Assembly (NCBI RefSeq): GCF_900113445.1
Contig: NZ_FOPJ01000013.1
Span: 1,300 to 65,299, forward strand
DNA length: 64,000 bases
Direction: 5' to 3'
DNA from: Corynebacterium spheniscorum
GTDB taxonomy: Bacteria > Actinomycetota > Actinomycetes > Mycobacteriales > Mycobacteriaceae
A program made the position numbers and the translations under genes. Below, piece by piece: positions 34,701 through 44,875 of this stretch (position 1 is the stretch's first letter; every line of letters starts with the position of its first letter). The notes under the pieces are model-generated. The model did no database searches and was not told the DNA's origin. It saw only the letters and a program-made list of their open reading frames with translations.

Positions 34701-37700
34701 GTGAACTCCCCACATACTGGTGAACCAAAACCTGAGCCTGCTCAGCACCACGGTGCTACGCAACACCATGGTGCTGCGCCGCACGGCGACATCACGCCAC
34801 CTAGCGGGCAGATGCCGCCTAGCGCTGGGCAACGCTCACGCATTGTGCCACCTTCACCACCAGCCCCGGTTCCTGAACCGCGGGCTAAAAGCACGGCGGC
34901 TGCCGAACCTGCCAGCCCCGATGAGGTGGATCGTTCACAGCTGCGCCGCGCACCAAGCAGTGCAGCAGGAAGCACGGCAGCAAGCACAGCAAGCAACCAG
35001 GCGGGCTCTCATACCCACAGCGTTGCGGACACAACCACTGGCCGGGACGCTTCTTTGGAAACCTCGCAACGGCTTAAAGCTAGCAGCTCGCAAGCAGCGC
35101 GTTTAGGTGATGCCCACCGTGACTCCTTTAGTCGTTCAGCCGTGGCCACCAAGGAGAGGAATGCCGATCTCGAGAAGCGCGCTCCCGCCGATGTCGAGAA
35201 GGCCAGCGATAGCGATGTGGTGCGCTCCACCGGATCCATGGCCATTGCCACCTTATTTTCCCGCATTACCGGGTTTTTAAGAACAGTTGCCTTAGGTGCC
35301 ACATTAGGCACCCCGGTGGCATCGGCATTTAATACCGCCAATACTCTTCCCAATCTCATTACCGAAATTGTTTTGGGTGCGGTGTTGACTTCTTTAGTGG
35401 TGCCGGTGTTAGTCCGCGCTGAAAAAGAAGACCCCGATAAAGGTGCGGCATTTATTCGCCGACTATTTACACTTTCCATGTCGCTACTTATTGTGGTGAC
35501 AGTTGTTGCAATTTTAGGCGCCAGATTCTTAACCACCTTATCCCTGGGTGCGGATGGCCAAGTCAATATCATCCAATCCGGGAGCTTCGCCTACCTGCTC
35601 TTGCCGCAGATCTTCTTCTATGGCATCTTCGCGCTCTTTATGGCGGTGCTGAACACCAAGGGCATATTCAAACCAGGGGCCTGGGCACCGGTTGCCAATA
35701 ATATCGTTACGCTGGCAGTTTTAGGCCTGTACTGGATTGTGCCGGGGAGTTTGAACCCCTCTGCGCCCAGTGCCGTAACAGACCCGCACGTGCTGCTGCT
35801 GGGCTTAGGTACCACCGCGGGTGTGGTGGTACAGGCGCTTATTATGATCCGCCCGCTGCGCCGCGCCGGAGTAGACTTAAGACCCTTATGGGGTTTGGAT
35901 GAGCGCCTCAAAACCTTCGGCGGCATGGCTTTAGCCATTGTTGTGTATGTGGCTATTTCGCAGGCCGGTTATATTATTACCAACCGTATTGCCTCAGCTT
36001 CGGATGTGGGCGCACCCTTTATTTATCAACAGCATTGGCTGTTATTACAGGTGCCCTATGGCATTGTGGGCGTGACTTTATTGACGGCTATTATGCCGCG
36101 ACTTTCTCGCAATGCGGCCGATGGTGATGATAAAGGCGTGGTCCGCGATTTAACGCTCGCCACGAAACTCACCTTCATTGCGCTAATCCCCATTGTGGTG
36201 TTCTTTACCGGCGAGGGCCGCGCCATTGCCCAAGCTCTTTTCGCCTATGGGCGCTTTGATGAAATCTCCGCGGAACGCCTCGGTTTAACGCTGGCGTTCT
36301 CCGCCTTCACCCTCATCCCTTATTCTCTGGTGTTGCTGCACCTGCGTGTGTTTTATGCGCGTGAGGAAGCCTGGACCCCCACCTTCATTATTGGTGGCAT
36401 CACCATCACCAAGGTGGTGCTTTCCTATGCCGCCCCGCATATTGCTTCCTCCCCATCGCGAGTGGTGATCCTGCTGGGTGCGGCTAATGGTTTCGGTTTC
36501 TTAGCCGGCGCCATGATTGGTGGTTTCCTGCTGCGCCGCAAACTTGGGCATGTGGGCACCAAAGAGGTGGCCTGGACTACCGGCTGGGCCTTAAGTGCCT
36601 CCCTGGTGGGCCTGGTGGCAGCCTGGTTGGCGGACTGGGGGCTCGATAGTGTTGGCCACACTATTTTCGCGCACTTCGGTAGCTTCGGGGTGCTGGTCAA
36701 GCTCGCCGTGGTGGGCATTATCTTCCTCATCGGCACCGGCATTACCTTGAGTTTCTCTGGGCTCCCGGAGGTTCACAACCTGGGTGCTGCCTTGCGGCGC
36801 ATCCCCGGTATGCGTCGTTTTATTCGCCCGGATACCTCCAAGCAGATCGAGGTCGGCACCCCCACCGAGGCCGAGGTTTCCACCCAAATCGTGGCCGCCG
36901 ATGCCTTCAATGCCTCCCCGGTGCCCCCGCCCATGTCCGCCGGTGTGGTGCGCGGCCCACGCCTAGTACCCGGCGCCCCGGTCTCCGGTGGGCGTTTCCG
37001 CCTGATTGCCAGCCACGGCAATGTCCCGGGTGCTCGTTTTTGGCAAGCCAAGGAACAATCCACCGGCCGCATGGTGGCCCTCGTCTTCGTCGATACCACC
37101 GGCACCGCACCGCTTGCCCCCATCTCCCCGGCGCGCGCTGCTAGTGCCGCGGCAGAGGTGCTTCGCCGCACGCGTTTATTGGCGCGGCTGAATCACCCCG
37201 GTATTGCGCCGGGCATTGAGGTTTCGGCTTATCGTTCCGGTTGCCTTGTGGTGGCCGATTGGGTGCCGGGGTCTTCGCTGAAGTCCGTGGTAGAAGATGG
37301 CGATGTGGATCCCTATGCCGCCGCCTATGCGGTGTCCACGCTCTCAGATGCGGTGCATTCCGCGCACCATGAGGCGCACACCCCGCTTGGGTTGGACAAT
37401 AAATCGCGGATCCGGATTGATACCAATGGCACCGCCATCCTGGCTTTCCCGGGGGTTCTCCCGCAGGCCTCCACGGATCAAGATCTCACCGCTATTAGCT
37501 GCGTGCTGGATATGCTCATCGATGATTCCGCCCCGGACCCCATCCGCGCGGTACGTGAAGAGGCCCATAAATCAGCCGCCCATGCGGTAGCCATGGCCGC
37601 TGCCGCGGAAAGCGGGCAAGCCACCAGCGATAGCGCTGCGGAGGAAAAGGAAGCCCCTGAGATCCTTAGTGCCGGGGAGCTGGCCACCAACTTGAAGGAT

Positions 37701-38567
37701 GTGGGGTTGGCGCACCCGAGTGATTCGGTGAGCTTGGCTATCTCGGTTGATCCCGCGCCCCCGGCGGTGCCGGAGGAGCGCCGCGGTTTCGGTTCCAAGG
37801 GTTATTCCTCGCGCACCTTGGTGGCCATGGGCGCCATGGTGATTTTGATGGTCACCTTGTTGGCGGGCCTTACCGCCTACTTGGCGGGCTTGGTGTCCGG
37901 GGATTCCAAGGAAGCCCCCATCAACACCGATTCCTTACAGGGCACGCATGTGACCACCGCGCCGCGCCAATTGCCGGTCATCCAGCCCTTGGGCTTGGCT
38001 TTTATGCTCGATGATGATGCCCCCGCCCGCGATGAATGGCACCTGACCCCGCAGCTGGTTGATGATGATGCCGATACCACCGTGCCCAGCAATGGCCGCT
38101 ACCTGGTGATGCTGCAGCACCCCGTGGAGGTGCGCCACATTGTGATTAATTCCACCGGCAAGGGCCCGCAGGTCACGGTCCGCGCGGTGCCGCCGACGGC
38201 GCTGAAGGACCTGCCGCTGGCTGATAGTCCGGAAACCCAGCAGGGCATCACCTTAGGTGGGGTAGATAGCTTCCCGGTGTTGGCAGAAGCCACCTTGAGT
38301 AGTTCACGCACCACCTTGGATATTGAGGCGGGCGGGCCGATCGCCGGCGCGGTGATCGTGGAGTTCACTCCCGCAGCCGAGGCAACCGCTGAAGCGACCG
38401 CGGAGGCGACGCCTGCGAGCACTATTTCAACCCCGAAGGAGGGTACCCGAACCGCGGAGGCCACCAAGCCCATCGAGATCAAAGATATCTCGGTTGTGGG
38501 CATGACGAGCGAGGACGCCGCCAAGGCTTCCGAAGCAGCTCGAAACGATCCCGCACCCAAGCCCTAA
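34701..38567 (+). CDS. murJ: Lipid II flippase MurJ with pseudokinase and extracellular domains
   Basis: MurJ moves lipid II across the membrane for peptidoglycan synthesis. The 1288-residue protein has an N-terminal disordered tail of about 170 residues. A 14-helix MurJ/MviN core (about 172-690) starts STGSMAIATLFSRITGFLRTVALG, and a kinase-like domain (about 745-950) includes RLNHPGIAPGIEV. A further helix at about 1035-1058 is followed by an extracellular domain and an Ala/Thr/Glu tail. The kinase-like part lacks a clear catalytic HRD/DFG set and matches the pseudokinase of mycobacterial MviN, which binds FhaA when phosphorylated. GTG 34701 is the start. Confidence 0.93.
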   Translation: MNSPHTGEPKPEPAQHHGATQHHGAAPHGDITPPSGQMPPSAGQRSRIVPPSPPAPVPEPRAKSTAAAEPASPDEVDRSQLRRAPSSAAGSTAASTASNQAGSHTHSVADTTTGRDASLETSQRLKASSSQAARLGDAHRDSFSRSAVATKERNADLEKRAPADVEKASDSDVVRSTGSMAIATLFSRITGFLRTVALGATLGTPVASAFNTANTLPNLITEIVLGAVLTSLVVPVLVRAEKEDPDKGAAFIRRLFTLSMSLLIVVTVVAILGARFLTTLSLGADGQVNIIQSGSFAYLLLPQIFFYGIFALFMAVLNTKGIFKPGAWAPVANNIVTLAVLGLYWIVPGSLNPSAPSAVTDPHVLLLGLGTTAGVVVQALIMIRPLRRAGVDLRPLWGLDERLKTFGGMALAIVVYVAISQAGYIITNRIASASDVGAPFIYQQHWLLLQVPYGIVGVTLLTAIMPRLSRNAADGDDKGVVRDLTLATKLTFIALIPIVVFFTGEGRAIAQALFAYGRFDEISAERLGLTLAFSAFTLIPYSLVLLHLRVFYAREEAWTPTFIIGGITITKVVLSYAAPHIASSPSRVVILLGAANGFGFLAGAMIGGFLLRRKLGHVGTKEVAWTTGWALSASLVGLVAAWLADWGLDSVGHTIFAHFGSFGVLVKLAVVGIIFLIGTGITLSFSGLPEVHNLGAALRRIPGMRRFIRPDTSKQIEVGTPTEAEVSTQIVAADAFNASPVPPPMSAGVVRGPRLVPGAPVSGGRFRLIASHGNVPGARFWQAKEQSTGRMVALVFVDTTGTAPLAPISPARAASAAAEVLRRTRLLARLNHPGIAPGIEVSAYRSGCLVVADWVPGSSLKSVVEDGDVDPYAAAYAVSTLSDAVHSAHHEAHTPLGLDNKSRIRIDTNGTAILAFPGVLPQASTDQDLTAISCVLDMLIDDSAPDPIRAVREEAHKSAAHAVAMAAAAESGQATSDSAAEEKEAPEILSAGELATNLKDVGLAHPSDSVSLAISVDPAPPAVPEERRGFGSKGYSSRTLVAMGAMVILMVTLLAGLTAYLAGLVSGDSKEAPINTDSLQGTHVTTAPRQLPVIQPLGLAFMLDDDAPARDEWHLTPQLVDDDADTTVPSNGRYLVMLQHPVEVRHIVINSTGKGPQVTVRAVPPTALKDLPLADSPETQQGITLGGVDSFPVLAEATLSSSRTTLDIEAGGPIAGAVIVEFTPAAEATAEATAEATPASTISTPKEGTRTAEATKPIEIKDISVVGMTSEDAAKASEAARNDPAPKP

Positions 38568-38905
38568 CCCAAACTCACACCTTTGTGATTTAGCGCTAGC
38601 GCGGAGGCGAAGATCCCGCCCCCAAAGGGGGTGTGGCGAAAAGAACTCTTCCCCTCCGCGCTCCTGCTGTCTAGCCTTGGTTTCACTATCGCGGAGCACG
38701 CAGGCACGCTAACGCGGGGGAGAGGGAAAAGTTTTTTGCTTCCCCGAGATCGGCTGCTTGCTCTGTGGGGGAAAAATCAGTGCAGGTCTGCACATGGGAA
38801 GGCCTGCCGCACCTGGGGTGTTTTCAAGCGGGGGAATGAGTGTTCTTCACCGCGCTGCGCTCAGGTGCCTCATCGGGGATAAAAACTCATAGGGGGAAAA
38901 TAACC
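38568..38905. other. murJ-sigM intergenic region with a candidate SigM-type promoter
   Basis: No gene was found. GGGAAG (38796-38801) and TGTTT (38819-38823) are 17 bases apart and resemble the ECF SigM pattern (GGGAAT, YGTTR). This would give an autoregulated sigM transcript with a leader of about 80 bases. The match is imperfect. Confidence 0.3.
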
Positions 38906-39526
38906 ATGCTTTTTGGGCATAGTTCACCAACAAAGGCCAAGGAATACCAAGGGCTTTCGGGGTTGCGGCTACGCGGCTATCGGCGCCTTAGCGACGTGGA
39001 TTTAGTGCAGGCCTACCTCGCAGGGGATTGCCGGGCCTTCGGGGAGATCGTGCGCCGACATCACCAAAAATTACTGTGGGTGGCCAGGCGCTATGGGCAT
39101 AACGAGGATGATGCCCACGACATTGTGCAAGAGGCCCTTTTTAAAGCCTCCACGAGCTTGCACCAATACCGTTGCGAAGCCGCCTTGGGTACCTGGCTGT
39201 ATCGGCTGGTGGCTAATCAAGGTTTTGATTTCCTACGGCACCGTTCGCAGCGCGAAACCCCGATTATTGATTCCGGGGATGTCCGCGCCGATGCCAACCC
39301 GTTGCTCATGGATGCCCAACGCCGCGATATTGACCTGCACCTATTACTCAAACATGCACTCCAAAAACTCGATATCAAACAACAAGCTGCGATGGTGTTG
39401 GTGGATCTGCTTGGCCATAGCGTTACAACCGCCGCGCAATTGCAGGGGGTTGCCCCCGGCACGATCAAATCCCGGCGGGCGCGAGCGCGGGTGCACCTGC
39501 AAAGGGAATTAGCGGATGCGCGTTAG
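38906..39526 (+). CDS. sigM: ECF RNA polymerase sigma factor SigM
   Basis: The 206-residue protein has sigma region 2 ([22 protein letters not shown] ... [13 protein letters not shown]) and region 4 ([44 protein letters not shown]). This is the usual layout of an ECF factor. ATG 38906 is preceded by AGGGGGA at about 10 bases. In mycobacteria and corynebacteria SigM drives thioredoxin and disulfide-stress genes, in keeping with trxB and trxA downstream. No anti-sigma gene (rsmA) is found between sigM and trxB, where mycobacteria have it. Confidence 0.92.
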   Translation: MLFGHSSPTKAKEYQGLSGLRLRGYRRLSDVDLVQAYLAGDCRAFGEIVRRHHQKLLWVARRYGHNEDDAHDIVQEALFKASTSLHQYRCEAALGTWLYRLVANQGFDFLRHRSQRETPIIDSGDVRADANPLLMDAQRRDIDLHLLLKHALQKLDIKQQAAMVLVDLLGHSVTTAAQLQGVAPGTIKSRRARARVHLQRELADAR

Positions 39527-39627
39527 CTGCCCGGATCCTGCCGCGGGAGATCAGTAAGATGGGGCGGGATTGTTCACCTGCTGCGCCCAAAAATCTTGTG
39601 CGCGCAAAAACTAGAAACGCGGTAGAT

Positions 39628-40602
39628 ATGACTGAGACGACGAACACCACCACCGAAACCATCTATGACCTGGTGATTATTGGCTCCGGCCCGGCTGGCT
39701 ACACTGCTGCTCTTTATGCAGCGCGTGCTGACCTTGCCCCGGTAGTTTTCGAAGGCGTGGAATACGGCGGCTCGCTCATGAACACCACCGAAGTCGAAAA
39801 CTATCCCGGCTTCCGCGAAGGCATTATGGGCCCCGAGCTCATGGAAGAAATGCGTGCCCAAGCCGAACGCTTCGGCGCTGACCTTCGCCAACAGCTCGTC
39901 GACTCCGTTGATTTCAGCGGGGGAGTCAAAGTCCTGCACGTAGAAGGCGAAGAGATCAAAGCCCGCGCCGTCATCTTGGCCACCGGTGCCGCACCGCGCG
40001 TATTGGGTGTTCCTGGGGAAGAAGAACTTGCTGGCCGCGGTGTGTCCTATTGCGCCACCTGCGATGGTTTCTTCTTCCGCGACCAACATATTGCCGTCAT
40101 CGGTGGCGGTGACTCCGCCATGGAGGAAGCCACCTTCCTCACCAAGTTCGCCTCCAAGGTGTCCTTGGTGCACCGCCGCGATGAGTTCCGCGCCTCCCCG
40201 ATCATGGTGGATCGCGCCAAGGCTGACCCCAAGATCGACATCATCACCAATGCGGTGGTAGACCAGGTGGTGGAAAAAGACAATAAGGTTGGCGGACTGA
40301 TTCTGCGCGATACCCAGACCGGGGAGACCCGCGAACTGGATGCCACCGCCATGTTCGTGGCAGTTGGCCATGACCCGCGTTCCGGTTTCCTTGATGGTGC
40401 GGTGGAGCTTCGCCCCGGTGGTTATGTGAAGGTCGCTGAACCTTCCACCCGCACCAATGTGCCTGGTGTTTTTGCCTGTGGTGATCTGGTTGATGACCAC
40501 TACCAGCAGGCCGTTACTGCCGCTGGTTCCGGTTGCCGTGCGGCCCTGGATGCCCAGCACTATATTGCTGATCTAGCGGACCAGGCAGCCCAGGTAAGCT
40601 AA
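39628..40602 (+). CDS. trxB: Thioredoxin reductase
   Basis: TrxB transfers electrons from NADPH through FAD to thioredoxin. It has the FAD-binding [16 protein letters not shown], the redox-active CATC ([10 protein letters not shown]), the NADPH-binding [20 protein letters not shown] and the C-terminal [26 protein letters not shown] 39628 ([19 protein letters not shown]) is the start expected from relatives; a longer frame from 39559 is not supported. It lies 101 bases after sigM. trxA follows after a gap of about 370 bases. Confidence 0.97.
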   Translation: MTETTNTTTETIYDLVIIGSGPAGYTAALYAARADLAPVVFEGVEYGGSLMNTTEVENYPGFREGIMGPELMEEMRAQAERFGADLRQQLVDSVDFSGGVKVLHVEGEEIKARAVILATGAAPRVLGVPGEEELAGRGVSYCATCDGFFFRDQHIAVIGGGDSAMEEATFLTKFASKVSLVHRRDEFRASPIMVDRAKADPKIDIITNAVVDQVVEKDNKVGGLILRDTQTGETRELDATAMFVAVGHDPRSGFLDGAVELRPGGYVKVAEPSTRTNVPGVFACGDLVDDHYQQAVTAAGSGCRAALDAQHYIADLADQAAQVS

Positions 40603-40970
40603 GTCATTATCTGCCGCGGCATACCGACGCTGAGCTGGGCTTACCCTTGCTCAGCGGCTGCGGGCTGCCTGCGCTAATTGAGCCACGGCCAACACCTGGA
40701 CTATAAATGCATTAGCACTTATATGTTTTGTTTTCGGTAGGAGTATCACGCCCCGCTAGCGTTGAGCTCTGGGTCCTATGCGCAACGCGAGGATGCGGCA
40801 GTCTCTTAAGCAATGAGGAATACTCAGATGGCGCATGCTCCGCTAGCCCCAGCTACACAGTGATTCTGTATGCACCTTAAAGAGTGCCTAGGGTTATCCC
40901 TAGTGCTCCTGGTTGAGCTACCGCGGAGCAAAACATATGAGAACAAGCGTTAATAAAAGTAGGAGAAAAT
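40603..40970. other. trxB-trxA intergenic region with candidate ECF promoter
   Basis: No gene was found in 368 bases. GGAGCA (40925-40930) and CGTTA (40948-40952), 17 bases apart and 18 bases before the trxA start, look like an ECF (SigM-type) promoter. The earlier part is AT-rich and may hold a housekeeping promoter. Confidence 0.35.
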
Positions 40971-41294
40971 ATGAGCAACGCTATCGCCCTGACGCAGGAC
41001 ACCTTCCGTTCCACCGTCATCGAAGCCGATCGCCCCGTGCTGGTGGACTTCTGGGCAGAGTGGTGTGGCCCCTGCAAGAAGCTTGGCCCGGTTATCGATG
41101 AGGTAGCCGAGGAAATGGGCGACAAGGTTGTGGTCTGCAAGGTCGATGTGGATGCACAGCGTTCCCTGGGCGCCATGTTCCAGATTATGTCCATCCCGAC
41201 CGTCTTGATCTTCAAAGATGGCGAGAAGGTTGATGAGTTCGTGGGCGTGAAGTCCAAGAGCGAGATCATTAAGAAATTAGAGCGCCAGCTCTAA
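40971..41294 (+). CDS. trxA: Thioredoxin
   Basis: The 107-residue protein has the active site WAEWCGPCKKLGP and the cis-proline segment MSIPTVLIFKDGEKVDEFVG, typical of a cytoplasmic thioredoxin of full length. GTAGGAGAAAAT precedes ATG 40971, a strong ribosome binding site. It is reduced by TrxB encoded upstream. A hairpin (GCCTCAA/TTGAGGC, 41344-41361) follows but has no T-run. Confidence 0.97.
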   Translation: MSNAIALTQDTFRSTVIEADRPVLVDFWAEWCGPCKKLGPVIDEVAEEMGDKVVVCKVDVDAQRSLGAMFQIMSIPTVLIFKDGEKVDEFVGVKSKSEIIKKLERQL

Positions 41295-41472
41295 AAAGAC
41301 GCGCGCAACCCAGCGGAGCTAGTACCGGGCGAGGGGGCTGGTAGCCTCAAGAAATTGAGGCAACCCCACAGTCCCCTTAAGTTGTAGGTCCGTATCAGGC
41401 CGCGCGTGCAGACCAAGCCCCAACTGTGGCGTGGGGCTACACTTGTTAACTACTGGTGAAGAAGGGAGCGTT

Positions 41473-42651
41473 GTGACAGTGATCCTCCGCGTGGGTGACC
41501 GTAGTCCCCGCGTTGCCGAAACACGGACCGTTTTAGCACGTCTTGGCCTACTTCAGGGCTGGGATGGCGAAGTATCTGGCGGTTCCCAACAATTCGACGC
41601 CGAGGACACCTTATTCGACGCCGACCTCGCCGAGGTTCTCAAAGCCTTCCAACAGAACCGCGGCATTATTCCCACCGGGGAAATCGACGAAGTCACCCTC
41701 CGGGAGCTTCGCCACGCCTCCTATAAGCTCGGCGCCCGCGTGCTGACCTACCAGCCCGGCAATGAACTTATTGGCGATGATGTAGCGCAGCTGCAATCCC
41801 AGCTCCAAGAACTTGGCTTCTATGCTCACCGCATTGATGGCCACTTTGGGCAATACACCTATGCCGCTGTCTCCACCTACCAGCTCAACTATGGGCTCCA
41901 AGATGATGGTGTGTGCGGCCCGGACACCATCCGCGCCCTGGGCCTTTTAGGCCGCCGTATTACCGGCGGCTCCCCGCTTGCTATTCGCGAACGCGAAAGT
42001 GTGCGCAAGGCCGGCCCGAAACTCGCCGGTAAGCGGGTAGTTATTGACCCCGCCTTAGGCGGTAGTTCCCGCGGGCAGATAGTACGAGGCCGCTTCGGGG
42101 AAATCACCGAAGAAGAGATCCTGTGGGATCTAGCCACCCGCATTGAAGGCCGCATGATTGCAGCTGGCATGGAAACCATTATCTCGCGTCCGCGCATGGA
42201 CAACCCTGCCCATGAGGATCGCGCCGATATTGCCAATGCTTTTGGCGCCGACCTCATGATCTGCCTGCAATGCGATAGCTACCCCAATGAAAAGGCTTCG
42301 GGTGTAGCCACCTTCTACTTCGGTTCGGAACATGGCTCGCGTTCCTTGACTGGCGAAACCCTCTCTGGGTTTATTCAGCGCGAGATCGTGGCCCGCACCA
42401 ATATGGTCAATTGCGGCAATCATGGCCGCACCTGGGAGCTGCTACGCCTTACCCAGATGCCGACGGTGGAGCTCGTAGCTGGCTATCTGACCAACCCGCA
42501 TGATGTTGAGGTTCTTACCGACCCCGCCTCCCGCGATAAGATCGCCGAGGCCATTGTGGTGGCCGTTAAACGCCTCTATTTGCTGGACCAAGATGACCAG
42601 CCCACCGGCACCTATAAGTTCTCAGAGCTATTGCGCGCCGAACGCTCCTAG
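41473..42651 (+). CDS. cwlM: CwlM, peptidoglycan-binding pseudo-amidase
   Basis: The protein has no signal peptide. It has two N-terminal peptidoglycan-binding_1-type repeats (about 8-70 and 85-155; EVLKAFQQNRGIIPTGEID and YAAVSTYQLNYGLQDDG) and a C-terminal Amidase_3 fold. In active amidases the fold starts with DPGHGG and later SIHAN, whose histidines bind zinc. Here they read DPALGG and CLQCDS, so the zinc site is lost. The orthologue in mycobacteria is an essential cytoplasmic regulator of MurA and MurJ, which fits. GTG 41473 or GTG 41479 is the start, with GGGAG just before. It lies downstream of trxA as in relatives. Confidence 0.9.
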   Translation: MTVILRVGDRSPRVAETRTVLARLGLLQGWDGEVSGGSQQFDAEDTLFDADLAEVLKAFQQNRGIIPTGEIDEVTLRELRHASYKLGARVLTYQPGNELIGDDVAQLQSQLQELGFYAHRIDGHFGQYTYAAVSTYQLNYGLQDDGVCGPDTIRALGLLGRRITGGSPLAIRERESVRKAGPKLAGKRVVIDPALGGSSRGQIVRGRFGEITEEEILWDLATRIEGRMIAAGMETIISRPRMDNPAHEDRADIANAFGADLMICLQCDSYPNEKASGVATFYFGSEHGSRSLTGETLSGFIQREIVARTNMVNCGNHGRTWELLRLTQMPTVELVAGYLTNPHDVEVLTDPASRDKIAEAIVVAVKRLYLLDQDDQPTGTYKFSELLRAERS

Positions 42652-43624
42652 GCCAAGCCCTCCTGGGCCGAGGCCTCTTAAGAAAATTTTTTAGCAAGAT
42701 GCGTACCCGGTTGTCGGGGCGCTTCGGCTGGTCTTCCTGTTTTCTCCTCGAGAGCACTCGAGCCATCGCAGGATGTGTAACTCGATAGGCCTACACACTC
42801 CTTGGAACTCGCAGCTGAACTTGTAGTAGGTGCGCCTATCTACGGGGGTGCCTAGGGGGTATTTTCGGATCAAATTAACTCATTGTCTTGGGAGCCTGCC
42901 CCTGGCTGGGATACTCATCGAGAGCACTACCTTGTTGCAAAGGCATTGCACCAGCGATATTGTCCCGCCGGCCAAGTGACTTATTCCACAGTGGTACTCT
43001 CACCTGCATAAACAGATTTAGGCAGACCTAAATGTGGATACTTAAGGGCGCCGGGGGTGGCTGCGACCCCCCTCCCCAGAATCCTTGTATGTGGCCCAGG
43101 CAACTCCTAAAGTTTAAACGATCTAAGGAAAGAAAACCTTTGGATTTTGAACATCCTCGGTTCGGGCCATTGCGCTCGCCGGACCCTTCCGGAAGCTTCC
43201 CGACCGAGGGTGGAACATGAAGAACATCCATTTAATCCGAGGAGACTTCAATGAAACGCACTCTAGGAAGAGCAGCGTCACCTGCTCGGCTTCATGCCGG
43301 AGATCCGAGTGCGCTCACTGGGTTATCACCGGGTTATCACTGGGTTCTTCACGCTAGAAACGCCTAAACCCACTCCACATCGAACGCCCACTTGGCGCAC
43401 GACCCGCTATAAACAGGCTGCGCGCTAGGGGAATGAGATCGAGTTGCAGATGCCTGCCCAAGCTCTTTTGCCTTTTCATCCGCCGGGCTTACTTCAGGTG
43501 TACGCCGTCGCTGCAAACACTATGTGTAGACACCATAGCCAGCTTGACCCCATATCACTCCTTGAGCGTATCGATCGGTAGCTAAATACGAATTCTTAAA
43601 AACCACGCACGATACGGGTGATAC
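42652..43624. other. Gene-free stretch before the SdpB-like gene
   Basis: About 970 bases hold no credible gene. I note a short hairpin GGGGGT/ACCCCC (43053-43071) and a 12-mer repeat GGGTTATCACYG at about 43319-43343. Base use is less GC-rich than in the neighbours. No sdpA-like gene is found here. Confidence 0.45.
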
Positions 43625-44875
43625 GTGATGATTGATCAACACGAGCCACTGACCAAAGTGGGGTCAACAGCTAATTTCGAGGCCATACTGACCTCTGCGA
43701 ATATTCGCTCTAAGTTCATCCCCATGGGTAGAGCGATCATTGCCCTTGGGCAGTTGATCTTCCTTCTCTTTACTTCCCAAGAGATCAGGTTTGCGGACGC
43801 TATTTCTCAGACGCACGGAGCGCGCTGTCACGGCTGGAATCAGGCCAGTGTCTACTGTCTGGTGGGGTCAGAGAACGTGATGCTTGCCGACGCAGTCGTC
43901 GTGTTAGGGCTCATTCTGGTTATCAGCGGCTTGTATCCGCGGTGGATTGGACTCCTGCACCTTTATCTCACCTACGCAATATCGACGACACACACTGTTT
44001 CAGATGGTGGAAAATCTGCACTTCTCGTGATGGTTACTGTTCTGGCGCTGGTGAGCTTAAGTGATGAGCGGCGCCATGCCTACACCACAGACCTCGATGC
44101 TGATTGCATTGCGAAGCCTATGGGTCGTATGGGCCAGATCGCGATCCTCTTTGGCCGCCTTTTCCTGTGCTTGCTTTACGCTGCTGCTGCGATTGGCGGC
44201 CTGTGGGCACATGACGCTTCATCTGAGCAGTCAGCACCTAATACCTTCTTTGGCGATTGGTTCCAGATTCTCGGAACACCGTGGAGCTTCGGGCATCATT
44301 GGCCCTTAGCACTGGCTGTATGGGTGCCGGTAGCACTAGAAATTTTGATCGCAATAAATATTCTTGGCACCGCTAATATGCGCCGAGCTGCATTCACCTT
44401 CGCGGTTATCCTGCATGCCGGTACTGCCTTAAGTACCGGTCTGCTCGGCTTCGGCTTGATCATGATCGGTTGCTGTTTAGCGGTCATTACTCCGCCTAAT
44501 CGCTACGAAAATATTTCGCTGCTCTCCACACCAGCAAATACCGCCTACTTAGATGACTTCGTAGCTATTAAGGCCGAGATCCGACCGCACCCCTTCGTTT
44601 CCTTCTTCCGATTCCATCAAGCATTCACCCGCCCGGTCGTGTGCTGCGCTGGAGTGGCCACAGAAGGAAGGTGGGGCGGCGACCTCGCTCTTGTAAAGCT
44701 TGGTGAACCGGTATCTATCCGGATGCGTTATAAGCTGACGCACAAGCTTTTAGGCGCTAGCCCAGAAGTAGTAGTCCACCATAAGACTGACAAAATCTAT
44801 GCCCGTTTGGGGCCGCTGAACAGCTCCCCATTCAAAGTCGACGTCATTGCGGGTGGAAGCTCAACTGCAAAGTAG
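43625..44875 (+). CDS. SdpB-like HTTM membrane protein
   Basis: The 416-residue protein has about eight helices with features of SdpB/HTTM proteins. These are an early R..P.GRAIIALGQL helix, a Cys-containing loop (RCHGWNQASVYCLV), then VISGLYPRWIGLLHLYLTYAIS and DGGKSALLVMVTVLALVSLSDER. In Bacillus, SdpB with SdpA converts SdpC into the SDP toxin. After the last helix (about residue 290) a soluble C-terminal domain of about 120 residues is present, which SdpB of Bacillus lacks. GTG 43625 or ATG 43628 is the start, without a clear ribosome binding site. No SdpA gene is adjacent. The secreted precursor lies about 700 bases downstream. Confidence 0.7.
   Translation: MMIDQHEPLTKVGSTANFEAILTSANIRSKFIPMGRAIIALGQLIFLLFTSQEIRFADAISQTHGARCHGWNQASVYCLVGSENVMLADAVVVLGLILVISGLYPRWIGLLHLYLTYAISTTHTVSDGGKSALLVMVTVLALVSLSDERRHAYTTDLDADCIAKPMGRMGQIAILFGRLFLCLLYAAAAIGGLWAHDASSEQSAPNTFFGDWFQILGTPWSFGHHWPLALAVWVPVALEILIAINILGTANMRRAAFTFAVILHAGTALSTGLLGFGLIMIGCCLAVITPPNRYENISLLSTPANTAYLDDFVAIKAEIRPHPFVSFFRFHQAFTRPVVCCAGVATEGRWGGDLALVKLGEPVSIRMRYKLTHKLLGASPEVVVHHKTDKIYARLGPLNSSPFKVDVIAGGSSTAK

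Noticed and set aside
39574-40560. 328-codon open frame opposite to trxB
   Set aside because: Antisense shadow of a certain gene; the product is not protein-like.
43053-43078. 6C-type small RNA suggested by a run of six C
   Set aside because: Only one short stem can be built and the C-run is not in a hairpin loop as in 6C RNA.
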